64,000 nt of DNA, from positions 684,214 through 748,213 of the forward strand of contig NZ_BMHD01000001.1 of the NCBI RefSeq assembly GCF_014640535.1. Reading direction: 5' to 3'. The position numbers were made by a program, and so were the translations under genes. The DNA is from Cnuibacter physcomitrellae. Lineage in GTDB: Bacteria; Actinomycetota; Actinomycetes; Actinomycetales; Microbacteriaceae. Positions 8,781-18,004 of this stretch are shown one piece after another. The notes below the pieces were generated by a model. The model was not told the DNA's origin. It saw only the letters and a list, made by a program, of their open reading frames with translations, and did not search any database. Position 1 is the stretch's first letter. The number at the start of each line of letters is the position of its first letter.

Positions 8781-9704
8781 TCAGCCCTCCGCCCCGTCGG
8801 TCGGGAAGTTGACGAGCGTGCGCGCGATGCCCCGGTCGACCCGGACGAGACCGATGAGACGCCCGTCCTCGGCGATCGCGGCCACCGGCCCGGCTGTGTC
8901 GGAGTGCTCCACCGGGATCCGTTTGCCCTGGCTCAACGCCACGGCACCGACGGCGTCGAGACGCACCACCGGGAAGAGCCGTTCCGCGGTCGCGGCGGCG
9001 CCGAGCAGCTCCGGCCTCTCGTCCGGCAGGCTCGCGCCGTCGACCGCCTCCGTGACCGCGAACGGGCCGATGGCCGTCCGCCGGAGCGCCGTGAGGTGGC
9101 CGCCGACCCCCAGGGACGTCCCCGCGTCGCGCGCGATCGCACGGATGTACGTCCCGGAGGAGCAGCGCACCACGATGTCGACGTCGATCACGTCGTGTCC
9201 GTCGACGACGAGACGCCGGGGCTCGGCGGTCCGCGTGATCGACTCGATGGTCACCGAGCGCGGCGCGAGCTCCACGTCCTCCCCCGCCCGCACGCGCGCG
9301 TACGCCCGCCGGCCGTCGACCTTGATCGCGCTCACGGCGCTCGGCACCTGCTGGACGTCGCCGACCTGACCGGCGAAGGCCGCGTCGATCGCGGCATCGG
9401 ACACCGTCCGGCTCGGCGCCCAGGCGACGACCTCGCCGTCGGCGTCGTCGCTCACCGTGGAGGCGCCGAGCCGGACGGTCGCCCGGTACTCCTTGCCGAG
9501 CCCTACGACGTACGTGAGGAGCCGCGTCGACGCGCCGACGCCCAAGACGAGGAGCCCCGTCGCCATGGGGTCGAGCGTCCCGGCGTGGCCCACCTTGCGC
9601 GTTCCGAGGGCACGCCGGGCGCGAGCGACGACATCGTGGCTGGTGATCCCCTGGGGCTTGTCGACGAGCAGGATGCCGCTCTGCGGCGCCGGGGGTGCGA
9701 TCAC
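8781..9704 (-). CDS. truB: tRNA pseudouridine(55) synthase
   Basis: A 307-residue protein that isomerises U55 in the T-loop of tRNAs. Visible motifs are LLVDKPQGITSHDVV near the N terminus, the catalytic GHAGTLDPMATGLL (nucleophile Asp), ASTVSDDADGE, and the RCSSGTYIRAIARDAG motif, with a PUA-like C-terminal part. The upstream frame stays open, but GTG at 9704 is placed right at the family N terminus and has TAGCGT seven bases before it, which fits a leaderless mRNA. It heads a short transcript with the membrane protein at 8411-8779. Confidence 0.95.
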   Translation of the reverse strand: MIAPPAPQSGILLVDKPQGITSHDVVARARRALGTRKVGHAGTLDPMATGLLVLGVGASTRLLTYVVGLGKEYRATVRLGASTVSDDADGEVVAWAPSRTVSDAAIDAAFAGQVGDVQQVPSAVSAIKVDGRRAYARVRAGEDVELAPRSVTIESITRTAEPRRLVVDGHDVIDVDIVVRCSSGTYIRAIARDAGTSLGVGGHLTALRRTAIGPFAVTEAVDGASLPDERPELLGAAATAERLFPVVRLDAVGAVALSQGKRIPVEHSDTAGPVAAIAEDGRLIGLVRVDRGIARTLVNFPTDGAEG

Positions 9705-9711
9705 CCGAGCA

Positions 9712-9717
9712 ACGCTA
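9712..9717 (-). promoter_or_regulatory. -10 hexamer TAGCGT before truB
   Basis: Seven bases before the GTG at 9704; supports this start and a leaderless mRNA. Confidence 0.5.
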
Positions 9718-9766
9718 ACAGCTGACGGCCGAGCATCGTCCGCGCCCGTGGGCGGAGCACCCGCCG

Positions 9767-10369
9767 TCAGCAGCTGTCGGCGAAGACACGACGCGGATGC
9801 GCCGGATCGGCCGCGTCGACGATCGCCGTGGCGCCGAAGCGCGGTCCCGCCTCCGCCTGGTAGAGCTCGTCCGCGCCCCGGAGCACCTCGGGCACGTCCG
9901 CCCAGCGCGTCTCGACGTAGACGGTCGCGTTGAACCGCCCGCGCAGGCCGGGACGCTGCAGGAACGGCCCATCGAGCACCAGGTAGGCGTCGGGGCCGGC
10001 GGTGGTCCAGGCCGACTCCGCGACGGTGTCGCGCTCGGCGTCGAACGCCCGGAGCTGGAAGCCGGTGCTGCCCCCCAGCTTGAAGGGCGCGAGCAGCACC
10101 CGCTGAAGCGTCGGGACGTCGTAGCGATCGAAGTACTCCCCCGCGGCCGTGGCCGGCACGCGCTCGGCGGGCATCCGGAAGTCGTCGAGGCTCGCGCGGA
10201 CCACCTGGCGCCCGTCGCGCCGGAAGGCATGGGCCAGCTCGTCGGCGATCGGCCGGGTGCCCGCGATCCCGTCGACCGCGACAGCGATGCGTCCGCGACC
10301 GTAGTTGTGGGTGATCTCGGCGGCGAGCCCGTCGGCCAGCAGCGAGGCGGGAGTGGTCTCGAGCTCCAT
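9767..10369 (-). CDS. uridine-kinase-like NTPase-fold protein with altered P-loop
   Basis: A 200-residue protein aligned by eye with actinobacterial uridine kinase-like proteins: AVAVDGIAGTRPIADELAHA at the P-loop position, VVRASLDDFRMP (substrate-binding Asp pair), YFDRYDVPTL, and LVLDGPFLQRPGLRG. In uridine kinases the loop ends in GK(S/T); here the corresponding residues read TRP, so the Walker lysine and following Ser/Thr are missing. It may be inactive, use a different nucleotide mode, or belong to a related non-kinase group. The start is set by TACACT six bases upstream of the ATG. Divergent from mutY with only 38 bases between starts. Confidence 0.75.
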   Translation of the reverse strand: MELETTPASLLADGLAAEITHNYGRGRIAVAVDGIAGTRPIADELAHAFRRDGRQVVRASLDDFRMPAERVPATAAGEYFDRYDVPTLQRVLLAPFKLGGSTGFQLRAFDAERDTVAESAWTTAGPDAYLVLDGPFLQRPGLRGRFNATVYVETRWADVPEVLRGADELYQAEAGPRFGATAIVDAADPAHPRRVFADSC

Positions 10370-10375
10370 GGATCC

Positions 10376-10401
10376 AGTGTACGAGCGGCGATGCGTACAG
10401 T
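10376..10401. promoter_or_regulatory. divergent -10 hexamers for the uridine-kinase-like gene and mutY
   Basis: TACACT on the reverse strand (10376-10381) is six bases from the ATG at 10369; TACAGT on the forward strand (10396-10401) is six bases from the GTG at 10408. Two leaderless starts in a 38-base gap. Confidence 0.55.
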
Positions 10402-10407
10402 GGTCGG

Positions 10408-11325
10408 GTGCCGAGCGCCCGAACCGACCTCCAGGATGCGGTGATCGAGTGGTTCGCCCTCGAGGCCCGCGATCTCCCCTGGCGACGACCCGGCTTCAGC
10501 CCGTGGGGCACCCTGGTCTCGGAGATCATGCTGCAGCAGACGCCCGTGGTCCGGGTCGTCCCCCGTCTGGCGGAGTGGCTCGAGCGCTGGCCCGAGCCTC
10601 GCGACCTGGCCGCGGATGCACCCGGCGAGGCCGTCCGGATGTGGCGGTCCCTCGGCTATCCGCGCCGAGCGCTCCGGTTGCACGCCTGCGCGGTGGCGAT
10701 CGTCGAGCGCTTCGACGGGCGCGTGCCCGACGACGTCGAGGACCTGCTGTCGCTCCCCGGCATCGGCGACTACACCGCGCGCGCCGTGGCGGTGTTCGCC
10801 TACGGGCGACGCGCCCCCGTGGTCGACACGAACGTGCGGCGCGTGATCGCCCGCGCGGTCGAGGGAGCCCCGGACGCCGCCGCCCCGAGCGCCCGACGCG
10901 ACCTCGCGGCGATGGACGCACTCCTCCCCGCCGACGTCGTCGACTCGACCCGGTTCAACGCGGGGATGATGGAGCTCGGGGCTCTGACCTGCACCGCCCG
11001 CTCACCGCGGTGCGAGACCTGTCCGGTGGCGACGGTCTGCGCCTGGAGACGGCGAGGTTACCCCGAGGACGAGGTCGCGCGCCGACCCGTGCAGAAGCGC
11101 TACGAGGGCTCCGACAGGCAGGCCCGCGGGATCCTGCTCGCCGCGGTCCGCGATGCGGACGCGCCGGTCGGGGAGGCGGCGCTCAGGCTCGCCCTCCCCG
11201 ACGTGGCCCGGTTCGGACGAGCCCTGGATGGACTCCTCACCGACGGCCTGCTCGAGCAGGCCCCCGACGGACGGTTCCAGCTGCCCGGACTCGCTCAGTC
11301 CTCGTCGTCGTCCTCGTCGGCCTGA
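10408..11325 (+). CDS. mutY: A/G-specific adenine DNA glycosylase
   Basis: A 305-residue HhH-GPD glycosylase that removes A opposite 8-oxoG. Seen: LVSEIMLQQTPV with the catalytic Glu, the helix-hairpin-helix LPGIGDYTARAV, the catalytic Asp in VVDTNVRRV, and the 4Fe-4S ligand set in CTARSPRCETCPVATVC (Cys spacing 6-2-5). The C-terminal NUDIX-like 8-oxoG recognition domain of E. coli MutY is shorter here, as in many actinobacteria. GTG start with TACAGT six bases upstream. The 3' end overlaps the end of rbfA on the other strand by 31 bases. Confidence 0.95.
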   Translation: MPSARTDLQDAVIEWFALEARDLPWRRPGFSPWGTLVSEIMLQQTPVVRVVPRLAEWLERWPEPRDLAADAPGEAVRMWRSLGYPRRALRLHACAVAIVERFDGRVPDDVEDLLSLPGIGDYTARAVAVFAYGRRAPVVDTNVRRVIARAVEGAPDAAAPSARRDLAAMDALLPADVVDSTRFNAGMMELGALTCTARSPRCETCPVATVCAWRRRGYPEDEVARRPVQKRYEGSDRQARGILLAAVRDADAPVGEAALRLALPDVARFGRALDGLLTDGLLEQAPDGRFQLPGLAQSSSSSSSA

Positions 11326-11741
11326 CGCGGCTTCACGTACGGGTCCTCTTCGCCGGCGTAGCTCGCCGACTTCGCGAGCGACTCCACCTCGGCGTCCCGA
11401 GCGTGCGCCTCGGCCAGCAGGCCCTCGATGTGCTGCGCGTTCTCGGGGATCGCATCGGCGATGAACTCGAGCGACGGCGTCAGCCTCGCGGTGATGTTGC
11501 GACCGACCTCGGTGCGGAGCATGCCCGTCGCCGCCTTGAGGGCGGCGGCCGAGTCGGCCCGCTCCTGATCGGTGCCGTACACCGTGTAGAAGATCGAGGC
11601 GTGCTGCAGGTCGCCGGTCACCCGCACATCCGTGATGGTGACGAACCCGAGGCGCGGATCACGCAGCCCCCTGTCGAGCCGCTTCGCGACGATCTCCTTG
11701 ATGCGGTCGGCCATCTTCCTGGCTCGTGCCTGGTCCACCAT
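11295..11741 (-). CDS. rbfA: 30S ribosome-binding factor A
   Basis: A 148-residue KH-fold protein needed for late maturation of the 30S subunit and 16S rRNA 5' end. Matches: ARKMADRIKEIVAKRL, DPRLGFVTITDVRVTGDLQ, and LRTEVGRNITARLTPSLEF. The acidic C-terminal tail (EDPYVKPRQADEDDDED) is longer than in E. coli, as in other actinobacteria. The ATG at 11741 has a GGAGG about nine bases upstream; the upstream in-frame Met residues lie in the infB-rbfA spacer. Last gene of the nusA-ylxR-infB-rbfA cluster; converges on and overlaps mutY. Confidence 0.95.
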   Translation of the reverse strand: MVDQARARKMADRIKEIVAKRLDRGLRDPRLGFVTITDVRVTGDLQHASIFYTVYGTDQERADSAAALKAATGMLRTEVGRNITARLTPSLEFIADAIPENAQHIEGLLAEAHARDAEVESLAKSASYAGEEDPYVKPRQADEDDDED

Positions 11742-11770
11742 GTCCTGTGCCTCCTTGCGTGTACCCGAAA

Positions 11771-11798
11771 CGGGCGGCCCCATCGCTGGGACCGCCCG
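11771..11798 (-). terminator. GC-rich hairpin between infB and rbfA
   Basis: Inverted repeat with arms CGGGCGG (11771-11777) and CCGCCCG (11792-11798), extended by three more pairs after one mismatch, with a six-base loop. It lies about 15 bases past the infB stop. The downstream side on the reverse strand is GTTTCGGG, a poor U tract, so it is either a weak terminator/attenuator or an mRNA end-stabilising hairpin that lets rbfA be expressed at a different level. Confidence 0.5.
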
Positions 11799-11813
11799 TC
11801 TCATGAGCGTGCT

Positions 11814-14636
11814 CTAGACGCGCGGCTTCTCGCGAAGCTCGATCGTCTCGATCTCGTCGCCGATCTGGATGTCGTTGTACTTGCCGAGGCCGATACCGCA
11901 CTCGAAGTCCGTGCGGACCTCGGTGACGTCGTCCTTGAACCGACGCAGCGACTCGATCGCGAGTCCGTCGGCCAGCACGACGCCGTCGCGGATGACGCGA
12001 GCCTTGGCGTTGCGGGTGATCGTGCCGGAGCGGACGATCGCACCCGCGATGTTGCCCCACTTCGACGAGCGGAACACCTCGCGGATCTCCGCGACACCCG
12101 ACTGGACCTCTTCGAACTCGGGCTTGAGCATGCCCTTGAGCGAGTTCTCGATGTCCTCGAGCGCGTTGTAGATGACCGAGTAGAAGCGGATGTCGACACC
12201 CTCACGGGCGGCGCGCTCGCGCGCCTTCGTGTCGGGGCGGACGTTGAACCCGATGATGATCGCGTTGTCGACCGTCGCCAGGTTGACGTCGGACTCGGTG
12301 ACGGCACCCACACCGCGGTGGATGATCCGCAGCTGGACCGACTCGTCGACCTCGATCTTGAGCAGCGACTCCTCCAGCGCCTCGACGGCACCGGACACGT
12401 CGCCCTTGATGATGAGGTTGAGCGCCTCGACCTTGCCCTCCTCGAGAGCACGGGTGAAGTCCTCGAGCGAGATCCGCTTGCGGGCCTTGGCCAGCGACGC
12501 GTTGCGCTCCGCAGCCTCACGCTTCTCGGCGATCTGGCGGGCGGTGCGGTCCTCGTCGGTGACGATGAAGGTGTCACCGGCGCGCGGGACGCTCGACAGA
12601 CCCTGCACCTGCACCGGACGCGACGGGGTCGCCTCCGCCACGGGCTCGCCGTTCTCGTCGACCATCGCACGCACACGGCCGTACGCCGTGCCGGCGACGA
12701 TCGCATCTCCGACGTGCAGCGTCCCGGACTGGATGAGGACGGTCGCGACCGAGCCGCGGCCCTTGTCGAGCTTCGCCTCGATGGCGACGCCTCGCGCATC
12801 CTTGTTCGGGTTCGCGCGCAGGTCGAGCCCTGCGTCGGCCGTGAGGAGCACGGCGTCCAGGAGGTCCTGGATGCCGATGTTCTCGCGCGCCGACACGTCG
12901 ACGAACATGGTGTCGCCGCCGTACTCCTCGGCCACCAGGTTGTACTCGGTGAGCTGCTGACGGACCTTCGCGGGGTTCGCATCCGGCTTGTCGACCTTGT
13001 TCACCGCGACCACGATCGGCAGGCCTGCGGCCTGCGCGTGGTTCAGCGCCTCGATGGTCTGCGGCATGATGCCGTCGTCGGCCGCGACCACGAGGATCGC
13101 GATGTCGGTCACCTGGGCACCACGGGCACGCATGGCGGTGAACGCCTCGTGACCCGGGGTGTCGATGAAGGTGATCTTGCGCTCGACGGAATCGTGCTCG
13201 ACGGCCACCTGGTACGCACCGATGTGCTGGGTGATGCCGCCGGCCTCGCCCGCCACCACGTTCGCGTTGCGGATGGCGTCGAGCAGGCGCGTCTTACCGT
13301 GGTCGACGTGACCCATGACGGTGACGACCGGCGGACGGATCTCGAGGTCCTCGTCGGTCTCGTCCTCGAGCTCCTGGTCGAGATCGATGTCGAAGCCCTC
13401 GAGCAGCTCGCGGTCCTCGTCCTCCGGGGAGACCATCTGGATCTTGTAGCCGAGCTCCTCGCCGAGCACCTCGAAGGTGGCCTCGTCGAGCGACTCGGTC
13501 GCCGTGGCCATCTCACCGAGGTGGAACAGCACGGTCACCAGGTTGCCGGGGCTGGCGTCGATCTTGTCGGCGAAGTCGGTGATCGAGGCACCGCGACGCA
13601 GACGGATGACCGTCGAGCCGTCGCCGCGCGGGACGCTGACGCCGCCGAGCGAGGGGGCGGCCCTCAGCTCGAACTCGGCCCTCTTCGTCCGCTTCGACTT
13701 GCGTGCCTTGCTCTTGCCGCCACCGCGACCGAACGCACCGGCGGTTCCACCACCGGGACCACGACCGCGACCGCCGCCACCGGGACGACCGGCGAAGCCG
13801 CCAGCCGGACGCTGGAAGCCACCGGCACCGGCACCCGCACCGGGACCACCGGGGCGACCGCCGCCGGCACCGCCGGGACGGCCCTGGAACCCACCGGGAC
13901 GGGGGGCACCGGGACGAGGCGCACCCGGACGGGGAGCACCGGGACGAGGCGCACCCGGACGGGGAGCACCCGGACGCGGCGGACGCGGGATCGCACCGCC
14001 GGCACCGCCGCCGCCGCCAGGACGGGGCATGCCCTGCTGGCTGGAGAACGGGTTGTTGCCGGGACGCGGAGCGCCGGGACGCTGCATGCCCTGCTGGCTC
14101 GCGAACGGGTTGTTGCCCGGACGCGGCGCACCGGGGCGAGGGCCACCGGGACGCGGGGCGTCGGACGACGGCTTCGCCGCACCCGACGGACGCGGGGCAT
14201 CGCCGTCACGGCGAGGCGCATCCTGGCGCGGGGCCTCGGACTGCGGCGCCTCGGCACGGGGAGCCTCGGCGCGAGGCGCCTCCGAACGCGGGGCGGGCGC
14301 CGGGGCGGCCTGCTGCGAGGCGGGCGCGGCGGGGCCCGGACGGGCGCCGCCCTGCGGGCGGGCCTGCTGCGGACCGGGCGTCGGCGCCTTGGGGCCGGGC
14401 GTGGGAGCGCCCGGACGCGCGCCGGGCTTCGCCGGCGCGGCGGTCGAGGAACCGGAGCTTTGGGCTCCGGCACCGGAGGCGATCAGCGCCTCCCGAAGTC
14501 GCCGGGCGACCGGCGGCTCGATGCTCGAGGACGGGCCCTTGACGAACTGACCCATCTCCTTCAAGGTCGCGAGGGCGACCTTGCTGTCGACGCCGAGCTC
14601 GGCGGCGACTTCATGTACGCGTGGTTTTGCAGCCAC
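11814..14636 (-). CDS. infB: translation initiation factor IF-2
   Basis: A 940-residue GTPase that places initiator fMet-tRNA on the 30S subunit. Order: IF2-N motif [16 protein letters not shown], a long disordered Pro/Gly/Ala/Arg segment (about residues 55-310), a second IF2-N-like part, the G domain with [16 protein letters not shown] and NKVDK, then domains II-IV. The disordered part carries many near-identical RPGAP and NNPF.SQQGM repeats and explains the large size relative to E. coli IF2 gamma. Start is GTG at 14636 (GTG GCT GCA AAA), with AGGAG seven bases upstream lying beside a hairpin arm. Confidence 0.97.
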   Translation of the reverse strand: MAAKPRVHEVAAELGVDSKVALATLKEMGQFVKGPSSSIEPPVARRLREALIASGAGAQSSGSSTAAPAKPGARPGAPTPGPKAPTPGPQQARPQGGARPGPAAPASQQAAPAPAPRSEAPRAEAPRAEAPQSEAPRQDAPRRDGDAPRPSGAAKPSSDAPRPGGPRPGAPRPGNNPFASQQGMQRPGAPRPGNNPFSSQQGMPRPGGGGGAGGAIPRPPRPGAPRPGAPRPGAPRPGAPRPGAPRPGGFQGRPGGAGGGRPGGPGAGAGAGGFQRPAGGFAGRPGGGGRGRGPGGGTAGAFGRGGGKSKARKSKRTKRAEFELRAAPSLGGVSVPRGDGSTVIRLRRGASITDFADKIDASPGNLVTVLFHLGEMATATESLDEATFEVLGEELGYKIQMVSPEDEDRELLEGFDIDLDQELEDETDEDLEIRPPVVTVMGHVDHGKTRLLDAIRNANVVAGEAGGITQHIGAYQVAVEHDSVERKITFIDTPGHEAFTAMRARGAQVTDIAILVVAADDGIMPQTIEALNHAQAAGLPIVVAVNKVDKPDANPAKVRQQLTEYNLVAEEYGGDTMFVDVSARENIGIQDLLDAVLLTADAGLDLRANPNKDARGVAIEAKLDKGRGSVATVLIQSGTLHVGDAIVAGTAYGRVRAMVDENGEPVAEATPSRPVQVQGLSSVPRAGDTFIVTDEDRTARQIAEKREAAERNASLAKARKRISLEDFTRALEEGKVEALNLIIKGDVSGAVEALEESLLKIEVDESVQLRIIHRGVGAVTESDVNLATVDNAIIIGFNVRPDTKARERAAREGVDIRFYSVIYNALEDIENSLKGMLKPEFEEVQSGVAEIREVFRSSKWGNIAGAIVRSGTITRNAKARVIRDGVVLADGLAIESLRRFKDDVTEVRTDFECGIGLGKYNDIQIGDEIETIELREKPRV
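13890..14140 (-). repeat. in-frame DNA repeats coding the RPGAP / NNPFxSQQGM segment of IF-2
   Basis: Around 13903-13985 the unit ACGAGGCGCACCCGGACGGG and close variants recur every 15-30 bases, giving consecutive APRPG units. A second, longer duplication (about 60 bases) codes [10 protein letters not shown] and [10 protein letters not shown] at 14036-14120. The repeats keep the frame and are probably expanded by slippage; expected in actinobacterial IF-2 but the copy number may vary between strains. Confidence 0.75.
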
Positions 14637-14642
14637 TTCTCT

Positions 14643-14668
14643 CCTGTCTCAGGCTCACCCGAGACAGG
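14643..14668 (-). promoter_or_regulatory. hairpin touching the infB ribosome binding site
   Basis: Perfect 8-bp inverted repeat CCTGTCTC / GAGACAGG with a ten-base loop, ending seven bases before the infB GTG. On the mRNA the 3' arm runs into the Shine-Dalgarno sequence (GACAGGAGAG), so folding would partly cover it. Could tune infB translation or act as a weak attenuator after ylxR. Inference only. Confidence 0.45.
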
Positions 14669-14710
14669 GCAAGCCGGTGTTAACGGACGGAACTCATCTC
14701 GAGCCGCTCA

Positions 14711-14980
14711 TCAGTCGTCACTCATGGTGGACACTCTGCCGTTCAGCTTGGTTTCTGCGTTCGTGCTCTCGAGCTGGCCCTGCACGCGGAGCGCGCGCCC
14801 GAAGGCTCGTCTCTGGATCGCGGTGTGGAAGCAGTCGAGTGAGGGATGAAGCCATGCGCCCCGACCCGGAAGGGTGGCCGTCTCATCGAGGATGAGCACC
14901 AGATCCCGGGCCACGAACCTCACGAGAGAGGACCGCGGAGCGCGTGCGCGACATCCGACGCACGTTCTGACGGCTTCCAT
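14711..14980 (-). CDS. ylxR: YlxR-family (DUF448) RNA-binding protein
   Basis: An 89-residue protein with the YlxR signature: RTCVGCRARAPRSSLVRFVA at the N terminus, GRGAWLHPSLDCF in the middle and RRAFGRALR near the C-terminal part. The family binds RNA and, in Bacillus and Clostridium, has been linked to RNase P and transcription control; it nearly always sits between nusA and infB, as here. The ATG at 14980 has GGAG four bases upstream. The last 20 residues are polar and poorly conserved. Confidence 0.9.
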   Translation of the reverse strand: MEAVRTCVGCRARAPRSSLVRFVARDLVLILDETATLPGRGAWLHPSLDCFHTAIQRRAFGRALRVQGQLESTNAETKLNGRVSTMSDD

Positions 14981-15046
14981 ACTACTCCATGTTCCTGCCC
15001 CCGCCGGGAGCGACGATACGCCGACGGCGGATCGGGCCGGCCGGGA

Positions 15047-16042
15047 TCAGTCGCCGTCGAGGATGGAGTCGGGCTGGATGTCGATCTTCGCGCCGGTCAG
15101 CTTGGCGGCGAGCCGGGCGTTCTGGCCCTCCTTGCCGATGGCCAGCGAGAGCTGGTAGTCCGGCACGAGGGCCCGGACGGCCTTGGTCGACGCGTCGATG
15201 ACGAACGAGCTCGAGACCTTGGCCGGAGAGAGCGCGTTCGCCACGAAGGTGGCGAGGTCGTCGGAGTAGTCGACGATGTCGATCTTCTCGTTGCCGAGCT
15301 CGGCGGTCACCGCGCGGACGCGCTGACCGAGCTCGCCGATGCAGGCGCCCTTGGCGTTGACTCCCGGCTCCTTGGCGCGTACGGCCATCTTCGTGCGATG
15401 ACCCGCCTCGCGGGCCAGCGACACGATCTCGACCACGCCGCTGGCGATCTCGGGGACCTCGAGCGCGAAGAGCTTGCGGACCAGCGACGGATGCGTGCGG
15501 GAGACCGTGATGGACGGCCCCTTGGTCCCCCGCGTCACGCTGGTCACGTAGACGCGGAGTCGGGAGCCGTGCGCGTACTCCTCACCGGGCACCTGCTCCT
15601 CCGGCGGCAGGATCGCCTCGATCGAGCCGAGGTCGACGTGCACCATGCGCGGGTTCGGGCCCTGCTGCACGATCCCGGCGACGATGTCGCCCTCGCGACC
15701 CTTGAACTCGCCCAGCACGTGGTCGTCGGCGATGTCGCGGAGCCGCTGGTTGATCACCTGCTTGGCGGCGAACGCCGCGATGCGACCGAAGTCGCTCGGG
15801 TTCTCCTCGGCCTCGCCGATCAGCACCTCGTCCTCGTCGAACTCGGGCACGAAGATGCTGATGTGCCCGGTCTTGCGGTCGAGGTGCACACGGCCCGCGG
15901 CGACGCCGTTCACGGTCGTGGGACGATCCGTGTGCTTCAGGTACGCCGTGAGGATGGCCTGTTCGATGATCGACACGAGCTCCTCGAAGGGGATCTCGCG
16001 CTCGCGCTCCAGCAACCGCAGGACGCTGAGGTCGATGTCCAT
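15047..16042 (-). CDS. nusA: transcription termination/antitermination factor NusA
   Basis: A 331-residue protein that binds RNA polymerase and modulates pausing, termination and antitermination. An N-terminal RNAP-binding domain (MDIDLSVLRLLEREREIPFE) is followed by an S1 domain (about 105-180, GDIVAGIVQQG), then KH1 and KH2 (VTRGTKGPSITVSRTHP, VGAC-type ..GVNAKGACIGELGQRV, LAIGKEGQNARLAAKLTG). It lacks the C-terminal acidic repeats of E. coli NusA, as is usual in actinobacteria. ATG at 16042 follows an AGGAGG (leadered). First gene of the nusA-ylxR-infB-rbfA run; no rimP precedes it. Confidence 0.97.
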   Translation of the reverse strand: MDIDLSVLRLLEREREIPFEELVSIIEQAILTAYLKHTDRPTTVNGVAAGRVHLDRKTGHISIFVPEFDEDEVLIGEAEENPSDFGRIAAFAAKQVINQRLRDIADDHVLGEFKGREGDIVAGIVQQGPNPRMVHVDLGSIEAILPPEEQVPGEEYAHGSRLRVYVTSVTRGTKGPSITVSRTHPSLVRKLFALEVPEIASGVVEIVSLAREAGHRTKMAVRAKEPGVNAKGACIGELGQRVRAVTAELGNEKIDIVDYSDDLATFVANALSPAKVSSSFVIDASTKAVRALVPDYQLSLAIGKEGQNARLAAKLTGAKIDIQPDSILDGD

Positions 16043-16127
16043 TCCCGGCCTCCTCTGTTCAGATCTGATGACCGCCGATGATGCCCGCGGTCGAACAGAC
16101 AGACTACCCGAGATCCGACGCCCCGGC

Positions 16128-17891
16128 CTACCCGATGGCGGCGGCGACCTGATCGAGCGGGATGCTCGTCCGCTCGCCCGTGGCCCGATCCCACAGCTCG
16201 ACCACGCCGTCGGCCACACCGCGGCCGACGATCACGATGGTCGGCACGCCGATCAGCTCGGCGTCGCCGAACTTCACGCCGGGAGAGACCTTCGGGCGGT
16301 CGTCGAAGAGCACGTCGAGACCGGCCGCCTCGAGCTGCGCCACGACGTCCTCCGCCGCGGTCCAGATCGACTCCTCCTTGCCCGTCGCGATGACGTGCAC
16401 GTCGAAGGGCGCGACGGTCTTGGGCCAGATCAGGCCCTTGTCGTCGTTGTTCAGCTCCGCGATGATCGCCAGGATGCGGGTGACGCCGATCCCGTACGAC
16501 CCCATGGTCACGGTCACGAGCTTCCCGTTCTCGTCGAGCACCTTGAGCCCGAGGGCGTCGGCGTACTTGCGGCCGAGCTGGAAGACGTGCCCGATCTCCA
16601 TGCCGCGAGCGAGCTCCACCGGGCCGGAGCCGTCGGGAGCGGGGTCGCCCGCCTTGACCTCCGCCACCTCGACGGTGCCGTCGGAGGTGAAGTCACGGCC
16701 CGCCACGAGGCCGAACACGTGCCTGCCGTGCTCGTTCGCGCCGGTGATCCAGCCGGACCCGGACACGACACGAGGATCGGTGAGGTACCGGATGCCGGTG
16801 CTCGACTCCTCGCCGAGCACGGGGCCGGCGGCGGACCAGGGTCCGATGTACCCCTTGACCAGACCGGGGTGCTTCGCGAAGTCCTCCTCGGTGGCGGGCT
16901 CGACCTCGGCGGGCGCGAACGCCACCTCGGCCCGCTTCATGTCGACCTCGCGGTCACCGGGCAGCCCGACGACGACGAGCTCGCGACGTCCGTCGAGGTG
17001 CACCAGGGCCAGGACGACGTTCTTCAGCGTGTCGGCCGCGGTCCAGGCCCTGCCGTCGGGCCGCGGGTGAGCCTCGTTCGCCCGGTCGACCAGCGTCTGG
17101 ATGGTGGGGGTGTCGGGGGTGTCGAGCACCTCGGCCGGGGTCAGGTGCTCGAACGACCGGGGCTCGGGCGCCACCGTCGTGAACGCCTCGACGTTCGCGG
17201 CGTAGCCTCCGGGCGAGCGCACGAAGGTGTCCTCGCCCACGGGGGTCGGGTGCAGGAACTCCTCGCTCTTGGACCCTCCCATCGCACCGGCGTCGGCCTG
17301 CACGATGACGTACTCCAGGCCGAGCCGCGTGAAGATGCGCTCGTACGCGTCGCGCTGCGCCTGGTAGGACGCGTCGAGACCCTCGTCGGAGGAGTCGAAC
17401 GAGTAGGCGTCCTTCATCGTGAACTCGCGGCCGCGCAGGAGGCCCGCGCGCGGACGCGCCTCGTCGCGGTACTTGTCCTGGATCTGGAAGATCGTGAGCG
17501 GGAGGTCCTTGTAGCTGGAGTAGAGGTCCTTGACGAGGAGCGTGAAGACCTCCTCGTGGGTGGGCGCCAGGACGTATCCGGCGTCCTTCCGGTCGCTCAA
17601 CCGGAACATCCCCGGGCCGTACTCCTCGTATCGTCCGGTCACCTCGTAGGGCTCCTTCGGCAGGAGCGCCGGGAAGTGCACCTCGAAGGCCCCGGCGGCG
17701 GCCATCTCCTCGCGGATGATCGCCTCGATGCGGGCCTTCACCCGCAGACCCAGCGGCAGCCAGGCGAAGATCCCCGGTGCCTGACGGCGGATGTAGCCGG
17801 CGCGCACCAGGAGGCGGTGGCTGGCGACCTCGGCGTCGGAGGGGTCTTCGCGGAGCGTACGGAGGAAGTAGCTGGAGAGGCGTGTGGACAC
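16128..17891 (-). CDS. proS: prolyl-tRNA synthetase (bacterial type)
   Basis: A 587-residue class II synthetase. Motif 1/2 region: [23 protein letters not shown] and the motif 2 stretch [20 protein letters not shown]; an INS editing insertion spans about residues 230-390; motif 3 is [12 protein letters not shown]; the C-terminal anticodon domain contains [23 protein letters not shown] at 17891 ([14 protein letters not shown]) is chosen because it matches the family N terminus and TAGACT lies seven bases upstream, fitting a leaderless mRNA. Charges tRNA-Pro and edits misacylated Ala. Confidence 0.96.
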   Translation of the reverse strand: MSTRLSSYFLRTLREDPSDAEVASHRLLVRAGYIRRQAPGIFAWLPLGLRVKARIEAIIREEMAAAGAFEVHFPALLPKEPYEVTGRYEEYGPGMFRLSDRKDAGYVLAPTHEEVFTLLVKDLYSSYKDLPLTIFQIQDKYRDEARPRAGLLRGREFTMKDAYSFDSSDEGLDASYQAQRDAYERIFTRLGLEYVIVQADAGAMGGSKSEEFLHPTPVGEDTFVRSPGGYAANVEAFTTVAPEPRSFEHLTPAEVLDTPDTPTIQTLVDRANEAHPRPDGRAWTAADTLKNVVLALVHLDGRRELVVVGLPGDREVDMKRAEVAFAPAEVEPATEEDFAKHPGLVKGYIGPWSAAGPVLGEESSTGIRYLTDPRVVSGSGWITGANEHGRHVFGLVAGRDFTSDGTVEVAEVKAGDPAPDGSGPVELARGMEIGHVFQLGRKYADALGLKVLDENGKLVTVTMGSYGIGVTRILAIIAELNNDDKGLIWPKTVAPFDVHVIATGKEESIWTAAEDVVAQLEAAGLDVLFDDRPKVSPGVKFGDAELIGVPTIVIVGRGVADGVVELWDRATGERTSIPLDQVAAAIG

Positions 17892-17898
17892 GACCTCG

Positions 17899-17904
17899 AG
17901 TCTA
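17899..17904 (-). promoter_or_regulatory. -10 hexamer TAGACT before proS
   Basis: Seven bases before the GTG at 17891; the hexamer decides between this start and longer forms of the frame. Confidence 0.5.
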
Positions 17905-17992
17905 GCGAGGCACGATTCCTGCACAGGATCGCATCCGTCGGCTCCCCGTCCACAGATGTCGGATGCGGACCCGCCGCCGATCACCGCCTCCC

Positions 17993-17998
17993 TACGGT
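17993..17998 (+). promoter_or_regulatory. -10 hexamer TACGGT before the ATL-like gene
   Basis: Six bases before the ATG at 18005. Probably drives both alkyltransferase-fold genes. Confidence 0.5.
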
Positions 17999-18004
17999 GT
18001 CCGC

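Noticed and set aside
10305-14849. A 1514-codon open frame on the forward strand opposite infB
   Set aside because: It runs antisense to the well-conserved infB, rbfA and mutY. In 70% GC DNA such antisense frames stay open because stops are rare; its product is repetitive Arg/Asp/Leu text without domain motifs.
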